64,000 bases of DNA from Melioribacteraceae bacterium. Its GTDB lineage: Bacteria > Bacteroidota > Ignavibacteria > Ignavibacteriales > Melioribacteraceae. This document shows positions 27,127-36,212 of this stretch, piece by piece; positions within the stretch are counted from its first letter, which is position 1, and each line of letters opens with the position of its first letter. The stretch lies in NCBI GenBank assembly GCA_035362835.1, contig DAOSDY010000003.1, positions 358,059-422,058 of the forward strand. Reading direction: 5' to 3'. Both the position numbers and the translations under genes were made by a program. The notes below the pieces were generated by a model. The model was not told where the DNA came from and made no database searches. It worked only from the letters and a program-made list of their open reading frames with translations.

Positions 27127-28806
27127 ATGCAAACAACCGATCATAATGCAACCTTAAGGAATTTTTCAGCTCTTGTAGATTTCAGCAATCTGGTAAATTC
27201 CAGTCTCGATCTCAATTTTGCGCTTAACAATATTCTGCTAACCTGTTTCGGTAAATTCCATACTTCCAAAGGTCTAATTGCATTGTTCAACGAAGATGGA
27301 ATTCTTGAAATCAAATCCCAAAAAGGACTCCTTAAAACAATAACCGAAAAATTTCCTTCCGTATCACAGGGCGAAATCAATACCAACCAGGAATTAAAAA
27401 ATTTTATTGAAATGAACGGCTTTCCCATCTGTCAGGAGATAAAATCTTCTGAAGGGGTAAAAGGAATACTCCTCCTTGGTAACAGGTTGACAAACAGAAA
27501 TTATGACAGCGAAGACGTCGATTTCCTTAAGACCATCTTGAATGTCGGGGCTACAGCAATTGAAAATTCTCTTACAGTTGAAAAACTGAAAAAGGTAAAT
27601 CGAGATCTCGACGGAAAAATTAACCAGCTGTATTCATTATTCGATCTTGGTAAAGAGTTCAGCGGAATATTACAGGTTGAAAACATTGCCCGGCTGCTGG
27701 TTTATTCACTTATAGGACAAATGCTAGTTTCCAAATATTCGATTATAACATGCATCGACGGCACTTTCTCTATTCTTGAAAACCGTTTCGATGAATCGCG
27801 TCTTGCAAAAGCGCTAAAAGATTGTAACGCAGGCAGATTCAGCGGACCGCTGAATAGAAGCGACATGAAAGGAGATCTTCAGGTTTTTGCTGAACTCGGT
27901 GTGGATCTTATTGTACCCATGCAAATTAAAAATACAACTAAAGGACTGATCATTCTTGGAAAACGTAAGAACGATCTTGCTTATACTAAGTCCGACATTG
28001 AATTTGTTTCCTCATTAGGCAGCCTGGCGATTATATCAATTGAAAATGCAAGATTGTTTACTGAAGCACTTGAAAAGCAGAGACTCGAAAAAGATCTCGA
28101 AACCGCCCGAAATATTCAGAAAAATCTTTTGCCCAAGAAATTTCCTGTGTTTTCCAGCCTGGAAATTGATGCGTATAACGCTTCGGCCAAAATGGTTGGT
28201 GGAGATTATTATGATGTGGTAAAACTGGACAATAACCGCGTCCTTGTGGCTATTGCGGATGTATCCGGTAAAGGAGTTCCTGCAGCTCTGTTAATGGCAA
28301 ATGTGCAGGCATTTCTTAAATCAATTTGCAAACAGAATCTTCCTCTTGCAGAAGCTACTAACCTGATGAATGACCTTGTTGCTGAGAATACAACCATGGG
28401 CAGCTTTATTACATTTTTCTGGGCCCTTTTTGAGAATGATACTAGAAAATTAACTTACGTTAATGCAGGGCATAATCCTCCTTTGCACGTCTATAATGGT
28501 AGAATTAATAAGTTTAAGAAAGGAGGTATGATTTTGGGAGTTTTACCTACAACAATTCCGTACGTCTCTGAAACTATTCAACTCGAATCGGGACAGGCTG
28601 TAGTTCTCTTTACCGATGGAATCACTGAAGCAATGAATAAAAACGGAGAGGAGTTTACTGACGAAAAACTTGAAAAAATTGTCTCGGGTATTTATAACGA
28701 ATCCCCAAAATATATACTCGATAAAATTAAGGCTCAGGTTGAGGAATTTACCGCTGGAGCTGAACAGAGTGATGATATAACCTGCTTGGTTTTAAAGGTG
28801 AAGTAA
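27127..28806 (+). CDS. Cytosolic GAF-GAF-SpoIIE/PP2C phosphatase
   Basis: A 559-residue soluble phosphatase with two GAF-type sensor domains (about 15-165 and 175-320), a helical linker (EKQRLEKDLETARNIQ) and a PP2C domain (about 340-559). Catalytic motifs are intact: GGDYYDVV, ADVSGKGVPAAL, NAGHNPP, TDGITEAM and SDDITCL. It starts 2 bases after the kinase stop and its stop overlaps the next start (TAATG). It probably adds a cytoplasmic signal to the same STAS switch, as opposed to its two membrane-bound paralogues. Confidence 0.92.
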   Translation: MQTTDHNATLRNFSALVDFSNLVNSSLDLNFALNNILLTCFGKFHTSKGLIALFNEDGILEIKSQKGLLKTITEKFPSVSQGEINTNQELKNFIEMNGFPICQEIKSSEGVKGILLLGNRLTNRNYDSEDVDFLKTILNVGATAIENSLTVEKLKKVNRDLDGKINQLYSLFDLGKEFSGILQVENIARLLVYSLIGQMLVSKYSIITCIDGTFSILENRFDESRLAKALKDCNAGRFSGPLNRSDMKGDLQVFAELGVDLIVPMQIKNTTKGLIILGKRKNDLAYTKSDIEFVSSLGSLAIISIENARLFTEALEKQRLEKDLETARNIQKNLLPKKFPVFSSLEIDAYNASAKMVGGDYYDVVKLDNNRVLVAIADVSGKGVPAALLMANVQAFLKSICKQNLPLAEATNLMNDLVAENTTMGSFITFFWALFENDTRKLTYVNAGHNPPLHVYNGRINKFKKGGMILGVLPTTIPYVSETIQLESGQAVVLFTDGITEAMNKNGEEFTDEKLEKIVSGIYNESPKYILDKIKAQVEEFTAGAEQSDDITCLVLKVK

Positions 28807-31370
28807 TGTTTAATGTAATTAAAATATTTCTCGCTAAACACCGGCTCAAATTTATTATAGCGGTTACGCTTATCTTTGCGATCATAAGTGCGGTTAATTT
28901 CATATTTGTTTACAGTGTCACTGCTCAATCGAATGATGAATGTCTCTGGTTGCCTAAGAAGGTAAGCATCGACTCTGTAGAAATAGTATTCAATCAAGTA
29001 AAGGAAGGAGGAGTGGCCTGGCAGGCTGGTATAAGAGACGGTGATATTCTAGTCGCTATAGACGGTAAAAAAGCCAAGGATACATTCATAGCTACCCAGA
29101 TTCTGGATAAAGTTCAGAAGGGGGATTATGCTACTTATACCGTTAAACGAGGTAATGAAGTTTTCAATACTCCTCTTCTTGTAAAAAAACTTATAAATAT
29201 TCAGGGACTCGCCTTTGTACTTCTTTCTTCAATCTGGTTAATTGTCGGATTCTTTGTTGTAATTGCAAAACCGAACGGAAGAACACAATCATTATTTTTC
29301 AAGATAGGGCTTGTCCTGGTCCTCAACGCCTCAGTCAGCATGCTCTATAGAGGTTATGTAGTGGATAACCCACTCTTCAGAAATCAATACATTCCATTAA
29401 TAATTGATAATGTTTCGCAATTCGCTGCAATCTTTCTTCCTTTCATGCTGTTCAAATTCTTCTCGATCTTTCCGAAAGATTTTTTCTATGTAAGTAAAAA
29501 ATGGTTTTCCTCAAGAATCTATATTATACCTGTAGTAATCTCGATATCCATTCTGATTATTAAATCAATATTTTTATATGGGTACAGCGTTGAAGCGGTA
29601 TTTATAAAGATTAATTCGTGGCTTGGAATTTTCACCGGATCGGGTTTTGTCCTCGGTTTCATATTGCTGTTGATCGGTTATCTAAGGCTTAAAACAAGGC
29701 AGGAGCGTGTTCCTATCTTTTTTATCCTGATTGCCTACCTGGTTGGTGTTCTTGCTCTCATCTACTCAAATTTTCTGGCACCGTCTATCGGGGGATTGAT
29801 ATTCAATAACCCGGCCTATTTCACACCAATAATTTTAATTGCCCTTTTACCGGTTGCATTCGGTTATTCGATTTTCAGATATTCATTGATGGATGTAAGC
29901 GAGATTGTAAGAAATACAATCATTTATGGAACCGCTACGGTTTCTCTTGCCGGTATCTACTTCCTAATAATTTATGTAATAGGGCAGCAGGTTGGAGCGG
30001 CAATAACCGACGAATACCAGGGAATTGTTGCGGGTGTGATATTTGTCCTCTTCGCCATTGTTTTTCAATCAACCAAGGATCGATTCCAGGATCTTCTTAC
30101 AGCAAAATTTTACCCGGAGCAATTTGCGTTTCAGAAAAATCTGCTCAAATTCAGCAATGAAATATCTGCTATTGTAGGGATGGAGAATATTCTTAACTCC
30201 ACCGAGCAGTTGTTCGTTAAATCCCTGCGGCTCAACAATTTCGGAATAATGATCAATTACAACAATTCGGAAAAGTACTTTTCGCTGGTGCGGAACCAGG
30301 GTTTTTATAATACGCAACTGAAGATTTATGATGAAAATTCGGCGATCGAGAAATTTTTCCTGGCTGAGATTGCCATTGGGAAAAAACCGATAATAGAGAG
30401 ACAGGACTTTAAACATTCGGCAGACGGAAGATTCTCAGCCCTTCTTGATGAAGAAATTTTTACAGTGGTTCCGCTTATAATAAAATCGAAAGTAATCGGA
30501 CTTCTCTTATTCGGTGTAAAGTATTCCGGATCTCAGTTTACACTTAAAGAGGCGGAATTACTGATTGCGGCGGCAAGTCAAACCGCTATATCAATCGAAA
30601 GCGCACGACTCTATGAATCGGAACTTGATAAACATAAAATAGAAAGAGATCTCGAAAATGCCAGAAGAATTCAGGAAAGTCTCCTGCCCAAGTCCTTTCC
30701 TAAAATTTCCGGAATGGATGTCTTCGGAGCTATGATTCCTGCAATGCACGTGGGAGGGGATTATTACGACCTTATTAAGATTTCCGACGACAAACTATTT
30801 GTAGTAATCAGCGACGTCTCCGGCAAAGGATTAAGCGCGTCTTTTTATATGTCCAAGATTCAGACTATGGTTAAGCTCTATTGCACCGAGGGACGGACTC
30901 CGAAGGATATTCTCATTGAAATTAATAAGAGAATCTACAATGAAATTGAAAAGAACTGGTTTATAACTATTTCACTGGCACTGATCGATTTCGGCAAAAA
31001 GGAAATGACTTTCGCCAGAGCAGGGCATACCCCTCTTATTAAGATCAATAATAATATTTATGAATTATATCAGCCGGGCGGCGTTGGTGTTGGACTGGAT
31101 AAAGGTGAAGTATTTTCCGAATCCCTTGAAGAAATAACCCTTGCAGTAAATTCGGGTGACCTGTTATTCTTCTTCTCGGATGGTATTTCAGAATTAATGA
31201 ACAGCAGCAGCGAGTTATATGGTATTAATAGAATGAAAGAATTATTAAAGGCGAATAAAGAATTCAGTTGTAAAGAGATTGGCGGTAAACTTATTGAGGA
31301 TCTTGAATCTTTCAGGGGAAATATCAACCAGTACGATGATATTACATTTGTTGTATTTAAGGTTACCTGA
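28806..31370 (+). CDS. Membrane PDZ-GAF-SpoIIE/PP2C phosphatase
   Basis: An 854-residue protein. TM1 is at about 15-38, a PDZ-like domain (about 48-120, with GGVAWQAGIRDGDIL) is predicted outside the cytoplasm, and seven or more helices follow to about 420. A GAF domain covers about 445-600 and a PP2C domain about 620-854. Motifs are complete: GGDYYDLI, SDVSGKGLSASF, ARAGHTP, SDGISELM and YDDITFV. The PDZ domain suggests sensing of exposed protein C-termini in the envelope, as in DegS-type stress sensing; that is inference. It is the last gene of the operon and is followed by a strong terminator. Confidence 0.9.
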   Translation: MFNVIKIFLAKHRLKFIIAVTLIFAIISAVNFIFVYSVTAQSNDECLWLPKKVSIDSVEIVFNQVKEGGVAWQAGIRDGDILVAIDGKKAKDTFIATQILDKVQKGDYATYTVKRGNEVFNTPLLVKKLINIQGLAFVLLSSIWLIVGFFVVIAKPNGRTQSLFFKIGLVLVLNASVSMLYRGYVVDNPLFRNQYIPLIIDNVSQFAAIFLPFMLFKFFSIFPKDFFYVSKKWFSSRIYIIPVVISISILIIKSIFLYGYSVEAVFIKINSWLGIFTGSGFVLGFILLLIGYLRLKTRQERVPIFFILIAYLVGVLALIYSNFLAPSIGGLIFNNPAYFTPIILIALLPVAFGYSIFRYSLMDVSEIVRNTIIYGTATVSLAGIYFLIIYVIGQQVGAAITDEYQGIVAGVIFVLFAIVFQSTKDRFQDLLTAKFYPEQFAFQKNLLKFSNEISAIVGMENILNSTEQLFVKSLRLNNFGIMINYNNSEKYFSLVRNQGFYNTQLKIYDENSAIEKFFLAEIAIGKKPIIERQDFKHSADGRFSALLDEEIFTVVPLIIKSKVIGLLLFGVKYSGSQFTLKEAELLIAAASQTAISIESARLYESELDKHKIERDLENARRIQESLLPKSFPKISGMDVFGAMIPAMHVGGDYYDLIKISDDKLFVVISDVSGKGLSASFYMSKIQTMVKLYCTEGRTPKDILIEINKRIYNEIEKNWFITISLALIDFGKKEMTFARAGHTPLIKINNNIYELYQPGGVGVGLDKGEVFSESLEEITLAVNSGDLLFFFSDGISELMNSSSELYGINRMKELLKANKEFSCKEIGGKLIEDLESFRGNINQYDDITFVVFKVT

Positions 31371-31398
31371 TTTATTCTTATTGAATTGAAAAGGTAAT

Positions 31399-31426
31399 AA
31401 AAAAACCGGCTGTTGCCGGTTTTTTT
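31399..31426. terminator. Bidirectional Rho-independent terminator
   Basis: A 12-bp stem AAAAAAACCGGC / GCCGGTTTTTTT with a TGTT loop, with T tracts in both directions. It separates the convergent phosphatase operon (plus) from secF (minus). Confidence 0.9.
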
Positions 31427-31442
31427 ATTGTACTGAATTTGA

Positions 31443-32582
31443 TTAGAACTGAATTTTTCGTTTTGTTCTGCCGGCAACTTCAAGAACGAGAGCGCTGGCA
31501 ACGAAGATAGAAGAGTAAGTACCAACTATAATTCCCAGGAAGAGAGCGAATGCAAATCCTTTAAGAACCTCCCCGCCGAAAATCATAAGAATTAATACTG
31601 TTAATAAAGTCGTTATTCCAGTAATAACTGTTCTGCTCATAGTTTTATTAACAGCCTTGTTCATAGTCTCTTCTAAAGGAAGAGTTTTATGTATTTTTAA
31701 GTTTTCTCTTACTCTGTCGAATACAACCACAGTATCATTAATTGAATAACCCACAAGTGTAAGGAATGCGGCTACAACACTTGTGCTTATTTCCAGGTTA
31801 AATCCCGGGATTACATCGTAAAGAATTGCAAAGATGCCAAGCGTTATAAGTACGTCATGAAACAACGCAGCAACTGCACCTACTGCGAAGACAAACTTAA
31901 ACCTGAATCCTAGATAAACCAGTATCACAATTAACGAGAGAAAAACAGCAATAACGGCATCCTGTTTGAGTTCTGCTCCGATCTTTGGCCCTACCTTTTC
32001 CTCTTTCAGAACAGAAAATGGATTGTCTGTAAACTTTTCAATAAGATTTTCTTTCAACCAATCCGCTATACCAAGACGCACAACAACACCGGTATTGGAT
32101 GGCTCCTCGGAAACATTCGCAGTCTGGAAGCCGGCCTGATATAGCCTGTTACTAAGAACTTCCGCAACTGCTGAATCCGGGAATGAATATGTGATAGAAT
32201 TTAGTGTTGAATCGATAACAGTTCTCTGTAATCCGGGGTATGTGTTCGAAATAATCGATTCAATCTTAGCTTTTACCTGGGGCAGAACGTCGGCAGGAAT
32301 CTCCTGTAATTCGGTCCTCAAAAGAATTCCTGTAGAACCGCCGAAGGTCTTAACTTCTACATTTCCTAATCCAATATTTTCAACATGACTTCTGATTTCT
32401 CCTATCTCGATTGGCTTAGAAAACTCGATTGCAATTTCTGATCCGCCTTTAAAATCGATTCCAAATTGGAGTCCTCTTATAAAAATACTCACAACACCCA
32501 GAATGATAATAACAGACGAAACAAGGTAAAAGAAATGTCTCTTACCCATGAAGTCAATATTTAAATTCTCGAATAATCGCAT
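31443..32582 (-). CDS. secF: Protein translocase subunit SecF
   Basis: A 379-residue inner-membrane RND-type subunit that, with SecD, uses the proton-motive force to aid Sec export. The start NIDFMGKR leads to the first helix, then GIDFKGGSE is the SecD/F signature. A periplasmic region (about 45-175, longer than in E. coli SecF) follows, then five helices with the conserved GYSINDTVVVFDR. It follows secD by 20 bases and ends at the terminator at 31399-31426. Confidence 0.97.
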   Translation of the reverse strand: MRLFENLNIDFMGKRHFFYLVSSVIIILGVVSIFIRGLQFGIDFKGGSEIAIEFSKPIEIGEIRSHVENIGLGNVEVKTFGGSTGILLRTELQEIPADVLPQVKAKIESIISNTYPGLQRTVIDSTLNSITYSFPDSAVAEVLSNRLYQAGFQTANVSEEPSNTGVVVRLGIADWLKENLIEKFTDNPFSVLKEEKVGPKIGAELKQDAVIAVFLSLIVILVYLGFRFKFVFAVGAVAALFHDVLITLGIFAILYDVIPGFNLEISTSVVAAFLTLVGYSINDTVVVFDRVRENLKIHKTLPLEETMNKAVNKTMSRTVITGITTLLTVLILMIFGGEVLKGFAFALFLGIIVGTYSSIFVASALVLEVAGRTKRKIQF

Positions 32583-32602
32583 TTATTCAATTTCTCCTAA
32601 AA

Positions 32603-34480
32603 TTAACCGACTTGAATTTTATAACCTTTGTACGTCATATAATCAAATAGAACCCTCACAACAACAAGCGCGCCGAATAAGCTCGATACAATTCCGATCA
32701 TAAGAGTTAATGCAAATCCCTGAATAGGGCCGCTACCGAATTGATAAAGAATAATTCCGGTGAAGAAAGTTGTTATGTTGGAATCGAAAATAGCAGAGAA
32801 GGATTGTTTGAATCCGCTCTCAACCGCAGCTTTTGCGGTTTTACCGGTTCCCAATTCTTCACGGATTCTTTCGTAAATCAGAACGTTGGCATCCACTGCC
32901 ATACCCATCGTAAGTACTATTCCTGCAATACCCGGAAGTGTTAACGTTCCCTGGAATCCTGCGAGAACACCAAGTATTAAGAGGATGGTAACAACAACAC
33001 CGATATCTGCAAGAGAGCCGGCTACTTTATAATAAATAATCATAAAAAGTGCTACAAGCAGATAACCCATCCACATGGAATTGAATCCCTGGCTGATTGA
33101 ATCCTGTCCGAGTGACGGACCAACTGTTCTCTCTTCGATAATATCTATAGGAGCAGGAAGTGCACCTGCCTTCAGAACAATTTCGAGAAGCTTGGCTTCG
33201 TCAAGATTTGGAATACCGCTAATCTGAGAACTGCCTGTTGGAATTTTATTTTGAATTGTTGGCGCTGAATAGGCCTGTCCGTCTAGAACAATTGCGCATC
33301 TCTTACCGATGTTGGAGCCTGTTATTCTTGCCCATTCGCGAGCACCTTCCGAGTTCATTTCCATGGTTACAATCGGGGCGGAAGTCATAGGATCTATATT
33401 TGCAACAGCATTTACAATTACGCCGCCAGTTAATTCCGCCTGCTTATTAACCATATACATTCTGTAATACTGCGCGCCATCGTCGGCTATTTCAGGTTTG
33501 TTCTCGTAAATAAACTCAACATTGTCCGGAACAACTTTTTTGACTTCAGGCTTTTCAAGAAGATTGTTGAGAACGTCTCGGTCGGATTCTTTAACGAAGA
33601 CGTCTGCAATTGTTCCTTGCGGATCGATTAAACGTGCAATTGCGAAGAACGGATGCTGTTTTGCAAATTCCTCTTCGGTTAATTGTCCGGATGTATCTGA
33701 CGGAGTAGTCGAATTTGAATCTTTAGCGGCGAGAACCTCGTCAATTCTGTTCATAATTGGGATAGCGAAATCAGGGTCTTTAAGCAATTTGAACTCCAGA
33801 AGTGCTCGTCCCTGTAAAAGGCGTTTTGCTTCCTCTTCTCTTGAGACACCGGGCAGCTCAACAATAATTCTTCTGGAACCCTGTTTCTGAATACTCGGCT
33901 CCGAAACACCGTATTGATTGACTCTGTTGTTAATAATTTCGAGCGCACGGCTAACCGCGTCGGATTCTTGTTCAAGAAGTCTGGATTGAATATCCGAATC
34001 ATCCTCTCTTATTGAACCGAAATAACGGCTTAAACGAATTCCTTTTGCCTGCATTTTCTGAGCAAGAATAGTAACGACGTTATCTTCAGATAATCTGGAT
34101 TCCTTTTCAGCTTCATCAAGAAGTTGTTTGAATTGATCGTCGGGATCCTTTGCAAGCCGTTCAAGAAGTTTTGCAGTATTTACTTCCATAACAAGATACA
34201 TACCGCCCTGAAGGTCGAGGCCGAGCTTCACGCGTTTATCGCGTGCTGTTTTATAATCCGGATTACTGGATAGAATACTGTCTTTTTTGTCCTGTATATA
34301 TTCTTTCAACTCAACAGGTGAAAATTCCGGATTACTTTTTTGAATGCTCTGACTTAAATTCTCCAGTTCTTTTCCAACCTCTTTGTTATTCTGATAATCC
34401 TGGTAAGTAGGATAGAGGAGGTATAAGCTAAGAGCAATAGCACCGATTATTATTATCAGTCTAAATCTTATTTCTTTCAT
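32603..34480 (-). CDS. secD: Protein translocase subunit SecD
   Basis: A 625-residue partner of SecF. TM1 is at about 7-23, followed by GLDLQGGMYLVMEV, the SecD signature. A large periplasmic P1 region (about 60-440) follows, with NNRVNQYGVSEP and VELPGV. C-terminal helices hold GMAVDANVLIYERIREE, with the conserved Asp needed for proton movement. secD and secF are separate but adjacent genes here. It lies behind a terminator that closes the rplI transcript, so secDF probably has its own promoter. Confidence 0.97.
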   Translation of the reverse strand: MKEIRFRLIIIIGAIALSLYLLYPTYQDYQNNKEVGKELENLSQSIQKSNPEFSPVELKEYIQDKKDSILSSNPDYKTARDKRVKLGLDLQGGMYLVMEVNTAKLLERLAKDPDDQFKQLLDEAEKESRLSEDNVVTILAQKMQAKGIRLSRYFGSIREDDSDIQSRLLEQESDAVSRALEIINNRVNQYGVSEPSIQKQGSRRIIVELPGVSREEEAKRLLQGRALLEFKLLKDPDFAIPIMNRIDEVLAAKDSNSTTPSDTSGQLTEEEFAKQHPFFAIARLIDPQGTIADVFVKESDRDVLNNLLEKPEVKKVVPDNVEFIYENKPEIADDGAQYYRMYMVNKQAELTGGVIVNAVANIDPMTSAPIVTMEMNSEGAREWARITGSNIGKRCAIVLDGQAYSAPTIQNKIPTGSSQISGIPNLDEAKLLEIVLKAGALPAPIDIIEERTVGPSLGQDSISQGFNSMWMGYLLVALFMIIYYKVAGSLADIGVVVTILLILGVLAGFQGTLTLPGIAGIVLTMGMAVDANVLIYERIREELGTGKTAKAAVESGFKQSFSAIFDSNITTFFTGIILYQFGSGPIQGFALTLMIGIVSSLFGALVVVRVLFDYMTYKGYKIQVG

Positions 34481-34522
34481 ACCGAATCTTGATTTTTGTT
34501 AATGAAATTTTCAATTAAAGTA

Positions 34523-34549
34523 AAAAATAGAAAGCCGGGCACGCCGGCT
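34523..34549 (-). terminator. Rho-independent terminator after rplI
   Basis: Stem AGCCGG / CCGGCT (34533-34538 and 34544-34549) with a 5-base loop, followed on the minus strand by TTCTATTTTTTA. It lies 6 bases after the rplI stop and separates the ribosomal operon from secD. Confidence 0.75.
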
Positions 34550-34554
34550 CAAAT

Positions 34555-34998
34555 CTATTCTCTTACGACCCAGGTTTTAATTGAGGCAGCAACGCTCGGA
34601 TGAAGTTTTACAGATACAGTATAAATTCCAAGCGCCTTGATCGGCTCTGTAATATCAATTTTACGTTTATCTATTTCAAAGCCTTTATCTTTGATTGCAT
34701 CTGCGATCATCTGGTGTGTAACAGAACCGAAAATCTTTTCTTCTTCACCAACTTTAACCGGAATAGTGATCGAAATTTTTTCGAGGTCTGAAGCCAGTTT
34801 CTGAGCAGAATCAAGTTCTTTAGCTTCTTTTTTAAGAAGTTGTTTTTTCTCTTCTTCCAGAGCGCGGATATTTCCGGCGGTTGCCTGATATGCAATCTGG
34901 CGGGGAATAAGATAATTTCTTGCATATCCGTCTTTAACGTTAACAACATCGCCCACTTTACCGAGCTGATCAAAGTTTTTTCTTAATATTACTTTCAT
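34555..34998 (-). CDS. rplI: 50S ribosomal protein bL9
   Basis: A 147-residue ribosomal protein of the large subunit, anchored at the L1-stalk base. The N-terminal domain MKVILRKNFDQLGKVGDVV and DGYARNYLIPRQIA are diagnostic. A long charged helix (about 42-75) connects to the C-terminal domain with FGSVTHQMIADAI. It is last in the rpsF-ssb-rpsR-rplI operon and is followed by a terminator. Confidence 0.98.
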   Translation of the reverse strand: MKVILRKNFDQLGKVGDVVNVKDGYARNYLIPRQIAYQATAGNIRALEEEKKQLLKKEAKELDSAQKLASDLEKISITIPVKVGEEEKIFGSVTHQMIADAIKDKGFEIDKRKIDITEPIKALGIYTVSVKLHPSVAASIKTWVVRE

Positions 34999-35012
34999 TG
35001 TATCACTCCCTG

Positions 35013-35234
35013 TTACTTAACCGCTTCGGAAACGAACGGTAGAATTGCCAAATGACGGGCTCTCTTAATTGCAGTTACCAGTTCGCGGTGTTGTTTTGCG
35101 CTAAGCCCTGTTATCCTTCTCGGTATTATTTTCCCCTGGTCCGTAAGGAACCTCTGGAGCTGTTTAGAATCCTTGTAATCGATATAACTATCGATGATTC
35201 TTTTTACTTTTTTTTGTTTTACTTCTTTTCTCAT
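35013..35234 (-). CDS. rpsR: 30S ribosomal protein bS18
   Basis: A 73-residue small-subunit protein that pairs with bS6 on the platform. The signatures are IDYKDSKQLQRFLT and KIIPRRITGLSAKQHREL, with the basic ending typical of bS18. Its ATG overlaps the ssb stop by 4 bases, so translation is coupled. Order and content of the operon match the common bacterial arrangement. Confidence 0.98.
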   Translation of the reverse strand: MRKEVKQKKVKRIIDSYIDYKDSKQLQRFLTDQGKIIPRRITGLSAKQHRELVTAIKRARHLAILPFVSEAVK

Positions 35235-35710
35235 TGTTTGTCACCATTTTTCATTAAATCTGATTCTTCATCAGTTAAAAATTTATCGAACGAATTGTCC
35301 TCGTAATCCGATTCCTCAACTGAAGAATCGACCGCAATATCAATCCCGTTTTCCTGATTCTTGCTGAATTTATTCAGGAACTGAATTCTCTTAGCTTTTA
35401 TTTCAACAACCGTTCTGTTTTTACCATCTTCTGTTTTAAATGTTCTGCTTTGCAACTCGCCGTCTATAAGTACAGCGCTCCCTTTCTTCAGTCTGTCTTT
35501 GCAGCTATCGGCCAATTTATTCCAGGCCACAACACCGACATAACAAACATCCTCCTGCCACTGATTACTGCTGTCTTTGTATCTTCTGTTGGCAGCAATG
35601 TGAAAGTTCACAACTGGGGTATTATTTGAAGTTTGTCTGAATACAGGGTCCTTTGTCAAATTTCCCGCAACAATAACGCTGTTAAGTTCTGGCATCTTTA
35701 ATTCAGCCAT
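35231..35710 (-). CDS. ssb: Single-stranded DNA-binding protein
   Basis: A 159-residue SSB with an N-terminal OB fold (about 5-108; NSVIVAGNLTKDPVFR, VNFHIAANRRYKD and GVVAWNKLAD). The C-terminal tail is short and ends in DEESDLMKNGDKQ instead of the DDDIPF-like tip that normally recruits repair and replication proteins. An acidic-aromatic patch (YEDNSFDKF) is the nearest substitute. The start at 35710 is chosen because GGAGG lies 5 bases ahead of it; the ATG at 35722 overlaps that Shine-Dalgarno. It lies between rpsF and rpsR, as in many bacteria. Confidence 0.96.
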   Translation of the reverse strand: MAELKMPELNSVIVAGNLTKDPVFRQTSNNTPVVNFHIAANRRYKDSSNQWQEDVCYVGVVAWNKLADSCKDRLKKGSAVLIDGELQSRTFKTEDGKNRTVVEIKAKRIQFLNKFSKNQENGIDIAVDSSVEESDYEDNSFDKFLTDEESDLMKNGDKQ

Positions 35711-35734
35711 CGTGACCTCCATTACTTGACTAAT

Positions 35735-36127
35735 TTAGTTTTCTTTGCTTTCGTTAGTACTAGCTTCTACCTCTATAACAACCGGTTCAGCGGCTTTAGA
35801 AGATTCCTTCTGCTTGGCGATTGCTTCGAGAGCATTTTTATCAAGAGCAATTGTAATGTAACGGATGATGTTTTCATCCAGGCGGTAATTACGTTCTAAA
35901 ATTGAAATCAATTCGGTTGGAGCTTTGAAGCGGAGAACTAAATAATAACCGCTTTTAGCTTTCTTGATCGGATAAGCGAGGCGTTTTCTGCCCCATTTAT
36001 CGGCTTCAATTATTTCACCACCGTTTGTAGTGATTACTTCAAGTATTCTGGAGATCGTTGATTCGATCTGATCGTCTTCGAGAGCCGCATTAATTAAAAC
36101 GACGCTTTCGTAGTTTCTGGCTCGCAT
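35735..36127 (-). CDS. rpsF: 30S ribosomal protein bS6
   Basis: A 130-residue small-subunit protein. Signatures include NYESVVLINAAL, WGRKRLAYPIKKAKSGYY and NYRLDENIIRYITIAL. The C-terminal 20 residues are acidic. The ATG at 36127 has GGGAGG 8 bases before it; the upstream GTG at 36136 lies in that Shine-Dalgarno and is rejected. It is first in the rpsF-ssb-rpsR-rplI operon. Its leader contains a small GC-rich hairpin (36157-36171). Confidence 0.97.
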   Translation of the reverse strand: MRARNYESVVLINAALEDDQIESTISRILEVITTNGGEIIEADKWGRKRLAYPIKKAKSGYYLVLRFKAPTELISILERNYRLDENIIRYITIALDKNALEAIAKQKESSKAAEPVVIEVEASTNESKEN

Positions 36128-36156
36128 TCTTTTCACCTCCCTTTGGACTTTTGGCC

Positions 36157-36171
36157 TCCCGCATCGCGAGA
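36157..36171 (-). promoter_or_regulatory. GC-rich hairpin in rpsF leader
   Basis: On the minus strand TCTCGC / GCGGGA can pair around a GAT loop about 30 bases before the rpsF start. Autoregulatory S6:S18-binding leaders are known before rpsF in many bacteria, but I cannot confirm the conserved CCG bulge here. It might also be part of an hppA-end terminator. Confidence 0.25.
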
Positions 36172-36212
36172 ATGGGGAAGCAGGGTTAATAAATTAGCTC
36201 GTAAAAATAAGA

